Shown here: piece after piece, positions 9,658 through 18,966 of the stretch
Layout: each line of letters opens with the position of its first letter
How positions within the stretch are numbered: the stretch's first letter is position 1
From: an uncultured Acinetobacter sp.
GTDB taxonomy: Bacteria; Pseudomonadota; Gammaproteobacteria; Pseudomonadales; Moraxellaceae
Assembly: GCF_947626835.1 (NCBI RefSeq)
Contig: NZ_CANQTS010000006.1
Span: forward strand, 37,682-101,681
Length of the DNA: 64,000 nt
Direction of reading: 5' to 3'
Position numbers and translations under genes: made by a program
Notes under the pieces: model-generated
Told to the model about the DNA's origin: nothing
Seen by the model: the letters and a program-made list of their open reading frames with translations, nothing else
Database searches by the model: none

Positions 9658-10827
9658 TTATTCAGCGTCTTCGGCAGGCAGCAGCATAATGATTGATTCA
9701 TTCAATAAAGTGGCAATGTCTTCTAATAAATCAGCATCATAAAAACGCTCATCCATGACCACAATTTCACCATCAGCAAGTTGCTTAACAATTGGTGTTG
9801 CAGCATCGCTTAAACATAAGCCTTCGCCATTGGCCCAAAACAGGGTTTGTTCATCTTCTTGGCTATACAGTAAACGTGAAGCCGGCTCCAGCATAAGTGA
9901 ATAGCCTAAGTCTAGGACTTGTTCTAAATCGGCAGTTCCAATTTCTTCCACTTCAGGAATATTCTCAGGGTACTTCGCTTCAGACATCAAACTCATAATG
10001 GCATCTTCTAACACATTTGAATTTTGCAGTTGTGCCATCAGTTTATCTTTTAAATAAGCCAATTCATTGGCGGTGATTTCACCGGCACAACTGAGTTCAT
10101 CACGAATAATATCGGTTAAAGGTTGGCGTAAAACTTCATTGGCTGAAAATTTATCGCTTACACGATCCATCATATCGCTGACGTTGGGCATCCGAAAACC
10201 AAAAGAGAAGGTTAAACATTCATCTTCTGCCACGCCATAATGCGATAGGCCCGGTGGTACATACAGTAAATCGCCCGGTGCTAACACTTCATCAAAATGT
10301 ACGTCCATTTCGGCTAACAGTTTTAAAGGTTGACCTGCAACCAGTTCGCTATCGGCATCACACATTTGACCTAACTGCCAACGGCGATGGCCATGACCTT
10401 GGACTAAAAATACATCATAAAAATCAAAGTGCTTTCCTACAGAACCGCCTTGAGGTGCATAAGACACCATGATGTCATCACGGCGCCATTGCGGAATAAA
10501 CGCAAATTTTTTCCACAGTGCAGCCAAATCAAATGAATAATGATCGACCGCTTGTACCAAGATGCTCCACAGTTTGGGCATTTTTTGGAAATCAGCTTTA
10601 ATGAGTGGTGATGATTTGACCGACCACTGATTTGGGTCACGGTCTTTTTGCTTAATTAAACGCGCGTTGACGTTTTCATCAAGTGCCAATTCCATGACAT
10701 CGTTAGGCTCTAGTAAATTCACAATCTCAGGCATGGCATTACGCACTAAAAGTGGTTTTTTTTGCCAATATTCTGCTAAAAATTGCTCGGCAGTAATGCC
10801 GCCTAAAACCTCTAAAGGAGAAGACAT
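9658..10827 (-). CDS. roxA: Ribosomal oxygenase RoxA (YcfD), 50S L16 arginine 3-hydroxylase
   Basis: JmjC/cupin 2-oxoglutarate- and Fe(II)-dependent oxygenase that hydroxylates an arginine of ribosomal protein L16. The protein is 389 residues, normal for the family. Iron ligands are visible as H133 and D135 (GKHFDFYDVF) and H196 (PPGLSHYG). The surrounding block GHGHRRWQLG and the N-terminal WQKKPLLVRNA are typical of YcfD. The C-terminal half is a helical dimerisation and winged-helix region. The gene stands alone, with about 190 bases of non-coding sequence upstream and its own terminator. Function is taken from the family. Confidence 0.92.
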   Translation of the reverse strand: MSSPLEVLGGITAEQFLAEYWQKKPLLVRNAMPEIVNLLEPNDVMELALDENVNARLIKQKDRDPNQWSVKSSPLIKADFQKMPKLWSILVQAVDHYSFDLAALWKKFAFIPQWRRDDIMVSYAPQGGSVGKHFDFYDVFLVQGHGHRRWQLGQMCDADSELVAGQPLKLLAEMDVHFDEVLAPGDLLYVPPGLSHYGVAEDECLTFSFGFRMPNVSDMMDRVSDKFSANEVLRQPLTDIIRDELSCAGEITANELAYLKDKLMAQLQNSNVLEDAIMSLMSEAKYPENIPEVEEIGTADLEQVLDLGYSLMLEPASRLLYSQEDEQTLFWANGEGLCLSDAATPIVKQLADGEIVVMDERFYDADLLEDIATLLNESIIMLLPAEDAE

Positions 10828-11018
10828 AAGTTTTAATCCAAAAAATTTGTACTATTGTCGCCACATAGACTTAAACGGGCAAGTTTATTCTGCATATTTA
10901 CGCTCATCACAGGCTGCAATCAGTGCTGTATGGCAAACTATGATATGGTATAGAGCTGTTAAAGCAGATAAATTGCTACTATTGGACTGAGTTCAATCAA
11001 CTTGTACCCATTACAGCC

Positions 11019-11609
11019 TTAAGGAACTAAAACCTTAAGCTCACGTAAAATATGACATAGTTGAATCATGGGCATTCCCATGAGTGTGGTTTGGTCTTGC
11101 CCCATCATGTGCTCAAATAAACTGATGCCAAGCCCTTCACATTTAAAACTTCCCGCACAATATAAAGGCTGTTCAAGTACCACATAACGCTCAATTTCAG
11201 CATGGGATAAATCACGAAACTTGACTTGATAATGCTCAACTAAAGTCCGTTCAAAGCCGCTCGATTGCTGTTGTACACTTAAGGCAGTACTAAAATACAC
11301 AATTTTATTTGAATTGGCTTGTAGCTGACGAATAGCGTTTTCAGTTGTTAAAGGCTTGCCAATAAATACATGCGGTGCATGTTCACGCCATGCCACTTGA
11401 TCAGAACCAATCACAATCGCATTGGGGTGTAATTGGCTCACGGCCTGTGCTTTTTCAAAGGCTAAACGCCGTGCTAAATCATCGGCATGGGTTTCACCTT
11501 GCGGTCGCTCGTCAATCTCAGGTGCAATAGCTTGATAATCAAGTAATAAACGATCCATCAAATCTTTACGGGTTTGGCTAGAAGAGGCCAAAATGATCGA
11601 AGGCTGCAT
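11019..11609 (-). CDS. Maf/YceF-type nucleoside-triphosphate pyrophosphatase
   Basis: House-cleaning pyrophosphatase of 196 residues in the YceF (Maf-2) group, which in E. coli prefers m7GTP. Landmarks are ILASSSQTRK at the N-terminus, PEIDERP, GSDQVAW and CAGSFKCEGLGISLFE. The frame is open about 20 codons further upstream, but the family start is the ATG used here. That ATG overlaps the stop of the upstream DUF2237 gene by one base (TAATG), a classical coupling arrangement, so the two are one unit. Confidence 0.92.
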   Translation of the reverse strand: MQPSIILASSSQTRKDLMDRLLLDYQAIAPEIDERPQGETHADDLARRLAFEKAQAVSQLHPNAIVIGSDQVAWREHAPHVFIGKPLTTENAIRQLQANSNKIVYFSTALSVQQQSSGFERTLVEHYQVKFRDLSHAEIERYVVLEQPLYCAGSFKCEGLGISLFEHMMGQDQTTLMGMPMIQLCHILRELKVLVP

Positions 11610-11992
11610 TAAATTGCATACTCCATTAAAATATGTAAAGGCACATAAGACAACACGGCTTGATGACAAGCCTGTAATTTCACTAAAGGTGCAGCACCAG
11701 CTTGATAGGCCTCAACCCAACGTGTCACGCACATGCACCAAAAATCTCCCGGTTTTAAACCGACAAAACCCACCTCAGGCACAGGTGTGCTCAGATCATT
11801 GCCTCTGTTTTTAGAAAAATTTAAAAACGCTTCTGTCATTTGCGCACACATGGTGTGCTGACCTAAGTCGCTGCTGGCTGTATGGCAAAAACCATTACGA
11901 AAATATCCAGTAATCGGATCAAAGCAGCAACTGGCTAAAGGCTCACCAAAGACATTAAAACGATTAAGTTCAGGATTTGGGTGAATCGACAT
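11609..11992 (-). CDS. DUF2237 family protein
   Basis: Protein of 127 residues with the DUF2237 pattern: NVFGEPLASCCFDPITGYFRNG, SDLGQHTMCA, SKNRGNDLSTPVPEVGF, LKPGDFWCMCVTRW. It has conserved cysteines and an Arg-Gly-Asn-Asp-Leu core, but no known reaction. No signal peptide or membrane segment. First gene of a two-gene unit with maf, joined by a TAATG overlap. Family membership is clear from memory of the pattern; function is unknown. Confidence 0.82.
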   Translation of the reverse strand: MSIHPNPELNRFNVFGEPLASCCFDPITGYFRNGFCHTASSDLGQHTMCAQMTEAFLNFSKNRGNDLSTPVPEVGFVGLKPGDFWCMCVTRWVEAYQAGAAPLVKLQACHQAVLSYVPLHILMEYAI

Positions 11993-12133
11993 AAATGCTC
12001 AAGGCTCATCAAGGGCTTAACGCTATCATAGCAAATCTTTGCATTTCGGTAGCTTTTGTACAAAAGAAGCTAACCTTTTTTTGAATAATCATTTAAAATC
12101 ATCGCGTTTTTATATTTATAAAGTGAGCTATAC

Positions 12134-13321
12134 ATGAACTTTCAGCGTATGACTGACCTCGATTTAGCAGGGAAGCGTGTTTTAATTCGTGAAGATTTAA
12201 ACGTACCTGTGAAAAATGGCGTAATTACCAGTGATGCACGTTTACGTGCGGCATTACCTACCATTCAGGCAGCTGTTGCAAAAGGCGCTGCGGTGATGGT
12301 GTGCTCACATTTAGGTCGCCCTGTTGAGGGTGAAGCAAAACCTGAACAGTCATTGCAACCTGTGGCTGCTTATTTAACGCAAGCTTTGGGGCAAGAGGTA
12401 CAATTACTCACTGACTATTTAGAAGGTGTTGAGGTTGCAGCAGGTCAAGTAGTACTACTTGAAAACGTGCGCTTTAACCATGGTGAAAAGAAAAATAATC
12501 CAGAACTTGCACAAAAATATGCAGCGCTGTGCGATGTATTTGTAATGGATGCATTTGGTACTGCGCACCGTGCTGAAGCTTCAACAGAAGGCGTAGCACG
12601 TTTTGCTCAAGTGGCTGCAGCTGGTCCTTTACTTGCAGCAGAGCTTGATGCTTTAGGTCGTGCGCTACAAACTCCTGAAAAGCCAATGGTTGCCATTGTT
12701 GCGGGTTCTAAAGTATCAACGAAACTTGATGTATTAACCTCATTGTCTGATATTTGCGATCAATTGATTGTCGGTGGTGGTATTGCCAATACATTCTTGG
12801 CGGCTGCCGGTTACAACGTCGGTAAATCACTGTGTGAACACGATTTAATTGATACAGCAAAAGCCATTGCGGCCAAAGTGTCTGTACCATTACCAACTGA
12901 CGTTGTGGTGGCTGATGCAGCAGAAATTAATTTTGATGACTTCTTAGGTTCACTCGCTGCTGCAAAAGCGGTGGTGAAAAAAGTAGCCGATGTATCTGAC
13001 AACGACATGATTTTAGATGTGGGGCCTGAAACGGCACAAGCCTTTGCTGAGATCTTAAAAACCTCTAAGACTATCCTTTGGAATGGTCCAGTTGGCGTGT
13101 TTGAAGTGGATCAGTTTGGCGAAGGTACCAAAGCTTTATCTTTAGCGATTGCTGAATCGGCAGGTTTTTCAATTGCAGGCGGTGGTGACACTTTAGCTGC
13201 GATTGATAAATATCAAGTTGCAGATCAAATTGGTTATATCTCAACCGGTGGTGGTGCATTCTTAGAATTTGTAGAAGGCAAAACATTACCTGCAGTGGCA
13301 GCATTGCTTGAGCGTGCTTAA
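12134..13321 (+). CDS. pgk: Phosphoglycerate kinase
   Basis: Glycolytic kinase that interconverts 1,3-bisphosphoglycerate plus ADP and 3-phosphoglycerate plus ATP. The protein is 395 residues, full length. Landmarks are [40 protein letters not shown], the hinge [19 protein letters not shown] and the C-terminal nucleotide loop GGGDTLAAI. The start ATG has AAGTGAG upstream. It ends in its own terminator, and fba lies two genes downstream, so two glycolytic enzymes are neighbours here although a terminator and a lipoprotein gene separate them. Confidence 0.98.
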   Translation: MNFQRMTDLDLAGKRVLIREDLNVPVKNGVITSDARLRAALPTIQAAVAKGAAVMVCSHLGRPVEGEAKPEQSLQPVAAYLTQALGQEVQLLTDYLEGVEVAAGQVVLLENVRFNHGEKKNNPELAQKYAALCDVFVMDAFGTAHRAEASTEGVARFAQVAAAGPLLAAELDALGRALQTPEKPMVAIVAGSKVSTKLDVLTSLSDICDQLIVGGGIANTFLAAAGYNVGKSLCEHDLIDTAKAIAAKVSVPLPTDVVVADAAEINFDDFLGSLAAAKAVVKKVADVSDNDMILDVGPETAQAFAEILKTSKTILWNGPVGVFEVDQFGEGTKALSLAIAESAGFSIAGGGDTLAAIDKYQVADQIGYISTGGGAFLEFVEGKTLPAVAALLERA

Positions 13322-13341
13322 GCCATAAATCGCGGCAAGAT

Positions 13342-13372
13342 CAAAAAGGTTGACTTAAGTCAGCCTTTTTTT
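13342..13372 (+). terminator. Terminator after pgk
   Basis: Stem AAGGTTGAC / GTCAGCCTT (one wobble), loop TTAA, then seven T residues. It sits about 20 bases after the pgk stop. Confidence 0.9.
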
Positions 13373-13450
13373 ATGCCCCTTCATCAAAGTGTCATATTGA
13401 GCTTTTAGAATCTGCTCAACTTAAAGCATCTTTGTTGCTAGGAAAAATAG

Positions 13451-13708
13451 ATGAAATTGAAAATCACGCTTGCAGCACTTATCCTTGGTCCATTACTGTT
13501 AACTGGTTGTGGTAAAAAAGAAGCCCCTGCTGAGACAACTGCAGCAGAAGTTGCAACCACTGAAGCGGCCAGCATTACGCCTGAACAACAAGCCGCGATT
13601 GATGCAATTGATCAACCGATTATGGATGAAAATAATACAGATGTAGCTGCAGAAGTTGCAAATGCTGCACCAAGCACAGCAGAAGCGTCAGCTGCAAGCG
13701 CACCATAA
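13451..13708 (+). CDS. Small Ala/Glu-rich lipoprotein
   Basis: Predicted lipoprotein of 85 residues. A signal peptide runs to the lipobox LLTGC at residues 16-20 (Cys20), followed by a charged GKKE. The mature part is low complexity, rich in Ala, Glu and Thr, and has a short helix-like core ITPEQQAAIDAIDQP. No domain is recognised. It sits between two strong terminators, so it has its own transcript. GGAAAAATAG provides the ribosome site. Probably periplasm-facing or outer-membrane attached; the role is unknown. Confidence 0.8.
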   Translation: MKLKITLAALILGPLLLTGCGKKEAPAETTAAEVATTEAASITPEQQAAIDAIDQPIMDENNTDVAAEVANAAPSTAEASAASAP

Positions 13709-13728
13709 ATTTGATGTTGTTATAAAAG

Positions 13729-13752
13729 TCCCCGTTATAGCGGGGATTTTTT
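13729..13752 (+). terminator. Terminator after the lipoprotein gene
   Basis: Stem TCCCCG / CGGGGA with a 6-nt loop followed by six T residues. Confidence 0.9.
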
Positions 13753-13827
13753 ATGAAATAGTGTTTTTTATTGCTGAATTAGATAGTTTGAACATGTAGA
13801 ATATGCTGCATTACCTGGGAGGACATT

Positions 13828-14868
13828 ATGGCTCTTATTTCATTGCGCCAGCTCTTGGATCACGCCGGCGAACATGCTTACGGCGTACCAGCATTTAACG
13901 TAAACAATTTAGAACAAATGCGTGCCATTATGCTCGCTGCAGATCAAACCAATTCGCCTGTCATCGTACAGGCATCTGCAGGTGCGCGTAAATATGCAGG
14001 CGCTCCATTCTTACGTCACTTAATTTTAGCGGCAATTGAAGAATGGCCACATATTCCTGTGGTAATGCACCAAGATCATGGGACCAGCCCGGATGTGTGC
14101 CAACGTTCAATCCAATTGGGCTTTTCATCTGTAATGATGGATGGTTCATTGGCAGCAGATGGCAAAACACCAACGTCGTATGAATATAACGTGGATGTTA
14201 CACGTCAAACCGTAGCAATGGCACATGCCTGTGGCGTATCGGTAGAAGGTGAAATTGGTTGCTTAGGTAGCTTAGAAACGGGTATGGCAGGCGAAGAAGA
14301 TGGCGTAGGCGCTGAAGGCGTTCTTGACCATTCTCAATTGTTAACTTCTGTTGAAGAAGCAACTCAGTTTGTAAAAGACACCAATGTTGATGCTTTAGCG
14401 ATTGCAGTCGGTACTTCACATGGTGCTTACAAATTCACGCGTCCACCTACAGGTGATATCTTAGCGATTGATCGCATTAAAGAAATTCACGCGGCACTTC
14501 CAAACACCCATCTTGTGATGCATGGTTCAAGCTCTGTACCACAAGAATGGTTGGCAGTGATCAATCAATATGGCGGTAACATCGGCGAAACTTACGGTGT
14601 ACCAGTTGAACAATTGGTTGATGCAATTAAACACGGTGTACGTAAAATCAACATCGACACAGACTTACGTTTAGCATCTACAGGCGCAATGCGTCGTATG
14701 ATGGCTGAAAAACCATCTGAATTCGATCCACGTAAATTCTTTGCAGCAACTGTTGATGCAATGAAACAAATCTGTGTAGATCGCTATGAAGCATTTGGTA
14801 CAGCTGGTAATGCCGATAAGATCCGTCCAATTTCGTTAGAAAAAATGGTTGGTTTCTACGGTAAATAA
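13828..14868 (+). CDS. fba: Class II fructose-bisphosphate aldolase
   Basis: Zinc-dependent aldolase that splits fructose-1,6-bisphosphate into DHAP and glyceraldehyde-3-phosphate. The protein is 346 residues, of the Calvin-type class II group. Zinc and substrate landmarks are [11 protein letters not shown] (metal His), [36 protein letters not shown] and [13 protein letters not shown] strong GGGAGGACATT ribosome site precedes the ATG, fitting high expression. Transcribed alone between two terminators. Confidence 0.97.
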   Translation: MALISLRQLLDHAGEHAYGVPAFNVNNLEQMRAIMLAADQTNSPVIVQASAGARKYAGAPFLRHLILAAIEEWPHIPVVMHQDHGTSPDVCQRSIQLGFSSVMMDGSLAADGKTPTSYEYNVDVTRQTVAMAHACGVSVEGEIGCLGSLETGMAGEEDGVGAEGVLDHSQLLTSVEEATQFVKDTNVDALAIAVGTSHGAYKFTRPPTGDILAIDRIKEIHAALPNTHLVMHGSSSVPQEWLAVINQYGGNIGETYGVPVEQLVDAIKHGVRKINIDTDLRLASTGAMRRMMAEKPSEFDPRKFFAATVDAMKQICVDRYEAFGTAGNADKIRPISLEKMVGFYGK

Positions 14869-14894
14869 TTTGCCATAGATTATCTATAAAAAAA

Positions 14895-14921
14895 AGCCCA
14901 CACTGATGTGGGCTTTTTTTT
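14895..14921 (+). terminator. Terminator after fba
   Basis: Stem AGCCCACA / TGTGGGCT, loop CTGA, A-run before and eight T residues after; strong and potentially bidirectional. Confidence 0.92.
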
Positions 14922-14946
14922 GTCAACAAGGATGACTTAACCAGAT

Positions 14947-15798
14947 ATGAGCTTTATTTTGGCAGCTGCCTTATGCAGCGTATGCGTTTCGATTTTAATT
15001 AAAATAGCCAAGCAAAAAGGCTATCAGTCCCTTGAGATGATCACTTGGAATTATCTCTCGGCCAGTGTGTTGTGTGGTCTGTGGTTTGAGCCACAGTTTA
15101 GTCAATTGTCTTGGGCAACGCCGTGGTGGCTCATCGTGAGCTTAGGGTTTTTATTACCGAGCATTTTTTTGTGCTTGGCACATGCGCTTAATCAGGCCGG
15201 TATTTTAAAGACTGAAATCGCGCAGCGTTTGTCGGTGGTATTGTCTTTAACTGCGGCATATTTTATTTTCAATGAAAGTTTTAATGCGCTTAAATTGTTA
15301 GGGATTGGTTTAGGCGTGGTGGCTATTGGGCTGATTTTATATTCACACCAAAAAGATCAAGCCTCAAAAAACCAAGGCTTATTGTATTTGGCTTTGGTCT
15401 GGGGGGGATATGCCTTAATTGATGTGCTGCTAAAATATAGTACTGGTCTTGGGCTACAGTTTGCACTGACCTTAAACCTCATCTTTGTTTTTGCCTTTGT
15501 CGTGTCACTGGGCTTTATTCGTTGTCGTTATGCTACTTGGGGCAGTGCTAAAAATATTTGGGCGGGTTTAGGTTTAGGTGTGCTTAATTTCGCCAATATC
15601 GCCTTATATCTGCAAGCACATAAGCTGCTTAAAGACAGTCCTGCTGTGGTATTTGCAGGTATGAATATTTTGGTGGTGGTTTTAGGTGTCATCGCCGGTG
15701 TTGCGATCTTTAAAGAGCAGTTGAAACCAAGTTCAGTCTTAGGCTTAAGCTTGGCTTTAATTAGCGTATTTTGCCTAGCATTTGCAATGTCATCTTAA
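14947..15798 (+). CDS. EamA/DMT-type membrane transporter
   Basis: Integral membrane protein of 283 residues with about ten hydrophobic segments in two repeats, as in the drug/metabolite transporter (EamA) superfamily. Pattern elements include AQRLSVVLSLTAAYFIFNE at the end of the first repeat and VFAGMNILVVVLGVIAGVAIFKEQ at the end of the second. The substrate cannot be told. The last 38 bases overlap, tail to tail, with the small zinc-ribbon gene on the other strand. The nearest AAGGA lies rather far from the ATG, so initiation may be weak. Confidence 0.82.
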   Translation: MSFILAAALCSVCVSILIKIAKQKGYQSLEMITWNYLSASVLCGLWFEPQFSQLSWATPWWLIVSLGFLLPSIFLCLAHALNQAGILKTEIAQRLSVVLSLTAAYFIFNESFNALKLLGIGLGVVAIGLILYSHQKDQASKNQGLLYLALVWGGYALIDVLLKYSTGLGLQFALTLNLIFVFAFVVSLGFIRCRYATWGSAKNIWAGLGLGVLNFANIALYLQAHKLLKDSPAVVFAGMNILVVVLGVIAGVAIFKEQLKPSSVLGLSLALISVFCLAFAMSS

Positions 15799-15991
15799 TA
15801 TAACTTTGCATGAAAGTACGTGGGTGCTTGACTGCATCAACTGCTTCGGCATTGCCCAATAAACGCCCATGTGCACCGCAAGCTGGGCAACTCGGATAAT
15901 GCTGCGCACAGGCCTGTTGTCCAACATGCATATAAAGATGATGGCAGCTTGTACATTCAAATTTAATTGGTAATGGGGTAATTTTAAACAT
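15761..15991 (-). CDS. Small zinc-ribbon protein
   Basis: Protein of 76 residues with two Cys pairs, CTSCHH near residue 13 and CPACGAHGRLLG near residue 36, which look like one zinc ribbon. The C-terminal half is basic and aromatic. No catalytic domain is seen. I use the ATG rather than a TTG two codons upstream. Its 3' end overlaps the transporter gene on the opposite strand by 38 bases, which lowers certainty. The paired CxxC motifs argue that it is a real gene. Function unknown. Confidence 0.6.
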   Translation of the reverse strand: MFKITPLPIKFECTSCHHLYMHVGQQACAQHYPSCPACGAHGRLLGNAEAVDAVKHPRTFMQSYIKMTLQMLGKIR

Positions 15992-16063
15992 GAGCAAGGA
16001 TCGCTTTTTATTTTTGTATAAAATATCGGCTTTTTAGGTCAATCAGCAAGCTCTTTTTTTAAA

Positions 16064-16087
16064 TTTGGGCAAGCGAACTTGCCCAAA
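16064..16087. terminator. Terminator-like hairpin below the nitroreductase gene
   Basis: Perfect 10-bp stem (TTTGGGCAAG / CTTGCCCAAA) with a 4-nt loop, reading TTCG on the minus strand. TTT follows on the minus strand after the nitroreductase gene. The T-tract is short. Confidence 0.6.
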
Positions 16088-16097
16088 GTGTTAGCAG

Positions 16098-16751
16098 TTA
16101 TAAGCGCGTAAAGATCAGATCTTCTGCTAAGCGTGATTTAGGTAATTTAGCGTTAAAATCCTGTTCGCTACGATACCCTAAAGTTAAAATGACCGATGGA
16201 ACCAAGCCTTGAGCAGTTAACTGTAGCTCTTGATCTAAAATTTCTTCATTAAAACCACCAATCGGTGTGGCATCAATATTTTCAATACCTGCTGCAAGTA
16301 GCATTTGTCCTAAGGCAATGAAAGTTTGATTTTCAGCCCAACGCTGAATATCACCTTTTTCATTGCGATAATACTCAATGTACCCCGTGCGTGTGTCTTT
16401 TTGTCCTTGCTTGGCTTGTTCATCTTTAAAACGACCACTGATTTCATCTTGCGCCAATAATTGCTCTAAATGCTGAGCATCAATATCCGCTTTAGTACAA
16501 AATAAAATGGTATGTGAGGAGTCTAAAACTTTTGGGGCATTGTATGCATATTTGCCCACTAAAGCTTTGGTAATGCGCTGTTTGGCTGCCACATGATCAG
16601 CAATGATAAAATGCCACGGCTGAATATTAATAGACGATGGGGCTAAACGTAACATAGCCAACAGTTGTTCAAACTTTTCTGCAGGGATGGTTTTATTGGC
16701 ATCGTAAGCTTTGGTGGTATAACGGCTTTGTAAAACTTTTAACAGATCCAT
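16098..16751 (-). CDS. nfsB: NfsB-like NAD(P)H nitroreductase
   Basis: FMN-dependent oxidoreductase of 217 residues, the length of E. coli NfsB and similar along its whole sequence. Shared landmarks are SRYTTKAYDANK, APSSINIQPWHFIIAD, GRF near residue 110, GQMLLAAGIENIDATPIGGF and AKLPKSRL. Such enzymes reduce nitroaromatics and quinones; the physiological substrate is uncertain. I choose the internal ATG with GGA seven bases ahead over an ATG six codons upstream. A short inverted repeat (GTCAAGTTGAC) lies 44 bases upstream and could be an operator. Confidence 0.88.
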   Translation of the reverse strand: MDLLKVLQSRYTTKAYDANKTIPAEKFEQLLAMLRLAPSSINIQPWHFIIADHVAAKQRITKALVGKYAYNAPKVLDSSHTILFCTKADIDAQHLEQLLAQDEISGRFKDEQAKQGQKDTRTGYIEYYRNEKGDIQRWAENQTFIALGQMLLAAGIENIDATPIGGFNEEILDQELQLTAQGLVPSVILTLGYRSEQDFNAKLPKSRLAEDLIFTRL

Positions 16752-16997
16752 TTTAAGGTCCAACATCATTTTGTGGCTATTTTAAAATAAAGCCGTCAAG
16801 TTGACAGTATTATTTTATCTACCTACCGCATTTGCGTGCTGACCCCTTAAAAAGAGCTAGACCTTGCAACATCTATTATAAAGTGCAGAAAAATAGCTGT
16901 TTATTTAGACATATTTAGTTTGTTTAAAGGGCTAGAAAGTCTGGAGGCGATCTTAGCAAATCAATAGAGTTGATGCTATGTTGATTTACCTGTCATG

Positions 16998-17459
16998 TTA
17001 ATACAAAGAGTTGGGATTTTGGCTTAAATATTTAGCAAGACTGGGTTCAATTCTAAATACGTGTTTATGACGATCAAGCTTGCCTGTGAAATGAATAAAT
17101 TTGATATTTTGTAACCAAGCGACGGCTTGATCATGTGGATTCAGGCTTTTCTCTTGCACTTTGTCATTCACAAATAAAGCTAAAATATTTTTTTCTTCAT
17201 AAGATAATTGGGTCAATTTGTGAATTAAAACTTGATGATCTTGCTTTAAATCCAGCATGATTTTTCTTTTTTCACGAATGGAAAGTATGATTTCATAAAT
17301 TAAAAAAGATAGACTTAGCAGCAGGATAATTAAAAGCAGCGAAAAATAAGCATCAATAAAAGTTGTTAAAGCGGCATCAATATTTAAAAATCCTACAAAG
17401 ATAAATAGAATTAAGAAAATCAAAAAAATGTGGTTTGCTTTTTTTAATGTGATTTGCAT
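16998..17459 (-). CDS. Two-helix membrane protein, possibly SieB-like
   Basis: Protein of 153 residues. Two strongly hydrophobic segments (about 10-28 and 38-60) are followed by a basic stretch (REKRKIMLDLKQDH) and a soluble C-terminal part of about 75 residues with LSYEEKNILALFVNDK and a helix-turn-like region. This architecture resembles the superinfection-exclusion B family (SieB), but I rely on memory of the pattern and no motif is decisive. An AAGGAG ribosome site precedes the ATG. It starts 19 bases after the lpxH stop and is probably in that unit. Confidence 0.65.
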   Translation of the reverse strand: MQITLKKANHIFLIFLILFIFVGFLNIDAALTTFIDAYFSLLLIILLLSLSFLIYEIILSIREKRKIMLDLKQDHQVLIHKLTQLSYEEKNILALFVNDKVQEKSLNPHDQAVAWLQNIKFIHFTGKLDRHKHVFRIEPSLAKYLSQNPNSLY

Positions 17460-17478
17460 TTAAAACTCCTTAAGCAAC

Positions 17479-18201
17479 TTAATCATAGATCCATGTTGTA
17501 AGTTCTATTTTTTGAAAGTCTTTTTGATTATGGATTACTAAAATTTGTGCTTCATCTTCACGCCAATCCCCCAATACAATGCGTGGCTTACCCTGTACAA
17601 CATGAATGTTTGGACGATGGGTATGTCCATGAATCAGAACATCAACATGTTCTAAGGCCTGTTCTACAGCCTGTTGGTTTACATCCATGACGCTATAGCT
17701 TTTGATTTGATTGGTTTGCTGACTTTTTTTGCGAAAACCATCGGCAAGTGCTTGCCGAAAACCTAAAGGGGTGGCTTTTAATAGCCTAAGTAATATAGGG
17801 TTGCGAATAATTTTCTTAAAGCGCTGATAGGAGACATCATCGGTACATAAACCATCGCCATGTTCTAGGCGAATAGTCAACCTACCTAAATTTAAGTAAC
17901 TGATATCAGCTAATAATTTTCCACCAAAACGATCCAGAAATTTCTGCCCTAAAGCAAAATCACGATTACCCACTAAAAAAAAGATCTCGTTGCCCTGAGC
18001 ACGAAATGCGTTTAATACCTTGATCATCTCATCGAGCCAAGCGCTGTTTTGATCATCGCCAATCCATGCGTTGAACCAATCCCCCAAGATATACAGTTGG
18101 GTGTTGCAATGTTGATACTGCTGTAATAAAGCCAAAAACCCTCGAGTTAAGCGAGGATATTGCGGTGACAAATGTAAATCAGCGATAAACAAATAAGTCA
18201 C
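17479..18201 (-). CDS. lpxH: UDP-2,3-diacylglucosamine diphosphatase LpxH
   Basis: Peripheral inner-membrane metallophosphoesterase that makes lipid X from UDP-2,3-diacylglucosamine in lipid A synthesis. The protein is 240 residues, full length. Metal-binding motifs in order are FIADLHLS, LGDWFNAWIGDD, the LpxH-type GNRDFALG, LEHGDGLCTDD and HGHTHRP. The start codon is GTG with AGGAAA eight bases upstream; no nearby ATG fits the N-terminus. It lies downstream of ppiB on the same strand, but a terminator hairpin separates them. Confidence 0.96.
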   Translation of the reverse strand: MTYLFIADLHLSPQYPRLTRGFLALLQQYQHCNTQLYILGDWFNAWIGDDQNSAWLDEMIKVLNAFRAQGNEIFFLVGNRDFALGQKFLDRFGGKLLADISYLNLGRLTIRLEHGDGLCTDDVSYQRFKKIIRNPILLRLLKATPLGFRQALADGFRKKSQQTNQIKSYSVMDVNQQAVEQALEHVDVLIHGHTHRPNIHVVQGKPRIVLGDWREDEAQILVIHNQKDFQKIELTTWIYD

Positions 18202-18240
18202 AATCTTTTCCTGTATCTAATATGGAGCATTTGGCAGCTT

Positions 18241-18276
18241 AAAAAACAAAATCCCCCTGTAAAGACAGAGGGATTT
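18241..18276 (-). terminator. Terminator after ppiB
   Basis: Minus-strand stem AAATCCCTCTGT / ACAGGGGGATTT with one wobble, loop CTTT, followed by TGTTTTTT. Confidence 0.85.
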
Positions 18277-18288
18277 AATCCAAATCAA

Positions 18289-18798
18289 TTACTCAGCAAT
18301 GATTTTTGCAGATTCGATCACCACGTTTTCTAGTGGAACATCAGCGTGGTAGCCACGGTTGCCTGTACGAACGCCTTTAATTTCGTTGACAACGTCCATG
18401 CCTTCAACCACTTTACCAAATACAGCATAACCCCAACCTTGTGCAGTTTTGCCGGTGTGGTTTAAGAAGGTGTTATTTAATACGTTGATGAAAAACTGTG
18501 CAGATGCAGAGTGTGGCGCTTGTGTACGTGCCATCGCAATCGTACCTACATCGTTGCTTAAGCCGTTGTCTGCTTCATTTTCAATCGCATCACGTGTTGC
18601 TTTTTCTTTGAAGTTTTCGTCCATGCCGCCGCCTTGAACCATGAAACCATCAATCACACGGTGGAAGATAACGCCATCATAAAAACCATCACGTACATAT
18701 TGTAAGAAGTTTTCAGCAGTTTTTGGTGCTTTTTCAGTGTTAAGTTCGAGAACAACACGGCCTTTATTGGTGTTTAATTCAACTTGAGGAAAACTCAT
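18289..18798 (-). CDS. ppiB: Cytoplasmic cyclophilin-type peptidyl-prolyl isomerase
   Basis: Cyclophilin of 169 residues without a signal peptide, so cytosolic (PpiB type). It speeds cis-trans isomerisation at proline. Landmarks are [13 protein letters not shown] with the catalytic Arg, [10 protein letters not shown], and [28 protein letters not shown] ribosome site precedes the ATG. It is followed by its own terminator before lpxH and is divergent from glnS. Confidence 0.95.
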   Translation of the reverse strand: MSFPQVELNTNKGRVVLELNTEKAPKTAENFLQYVRDGFYDGVIFHRVIDGFMVQGGGMDENFKEKATRDAIENEADNGLSNDVGTIAMARTQAPHSASAQFFINVLNNTFLNHTGKTAQGWGYAVFGKVVEGMDVVNEIKGVRTGNRGYHADVPLENVVIESAKIIAE

Positions 18799-18966
18799 TG
18801 GGTAATCTCCTAAACATGGACACTAAAGCCATGGGTTTTTTGGTTGAGAGAAGCATAAGCAAACTGTAAACTACATAGCAAGCAAAAAACGTGAATTTCT
18901 TTGTGAAAAACTGAAAAACGCGTTTTAATTATCCTAATTTTTTATTTTAGAAGTGATTTTACTGTG

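Noticed and set aside
12053..12066. Palindrome CTTTTGTACAAAAG before pgk as an operator
   Set aside because: Short, common in AT-rich DNA, and no regulator or promoter fit was found.
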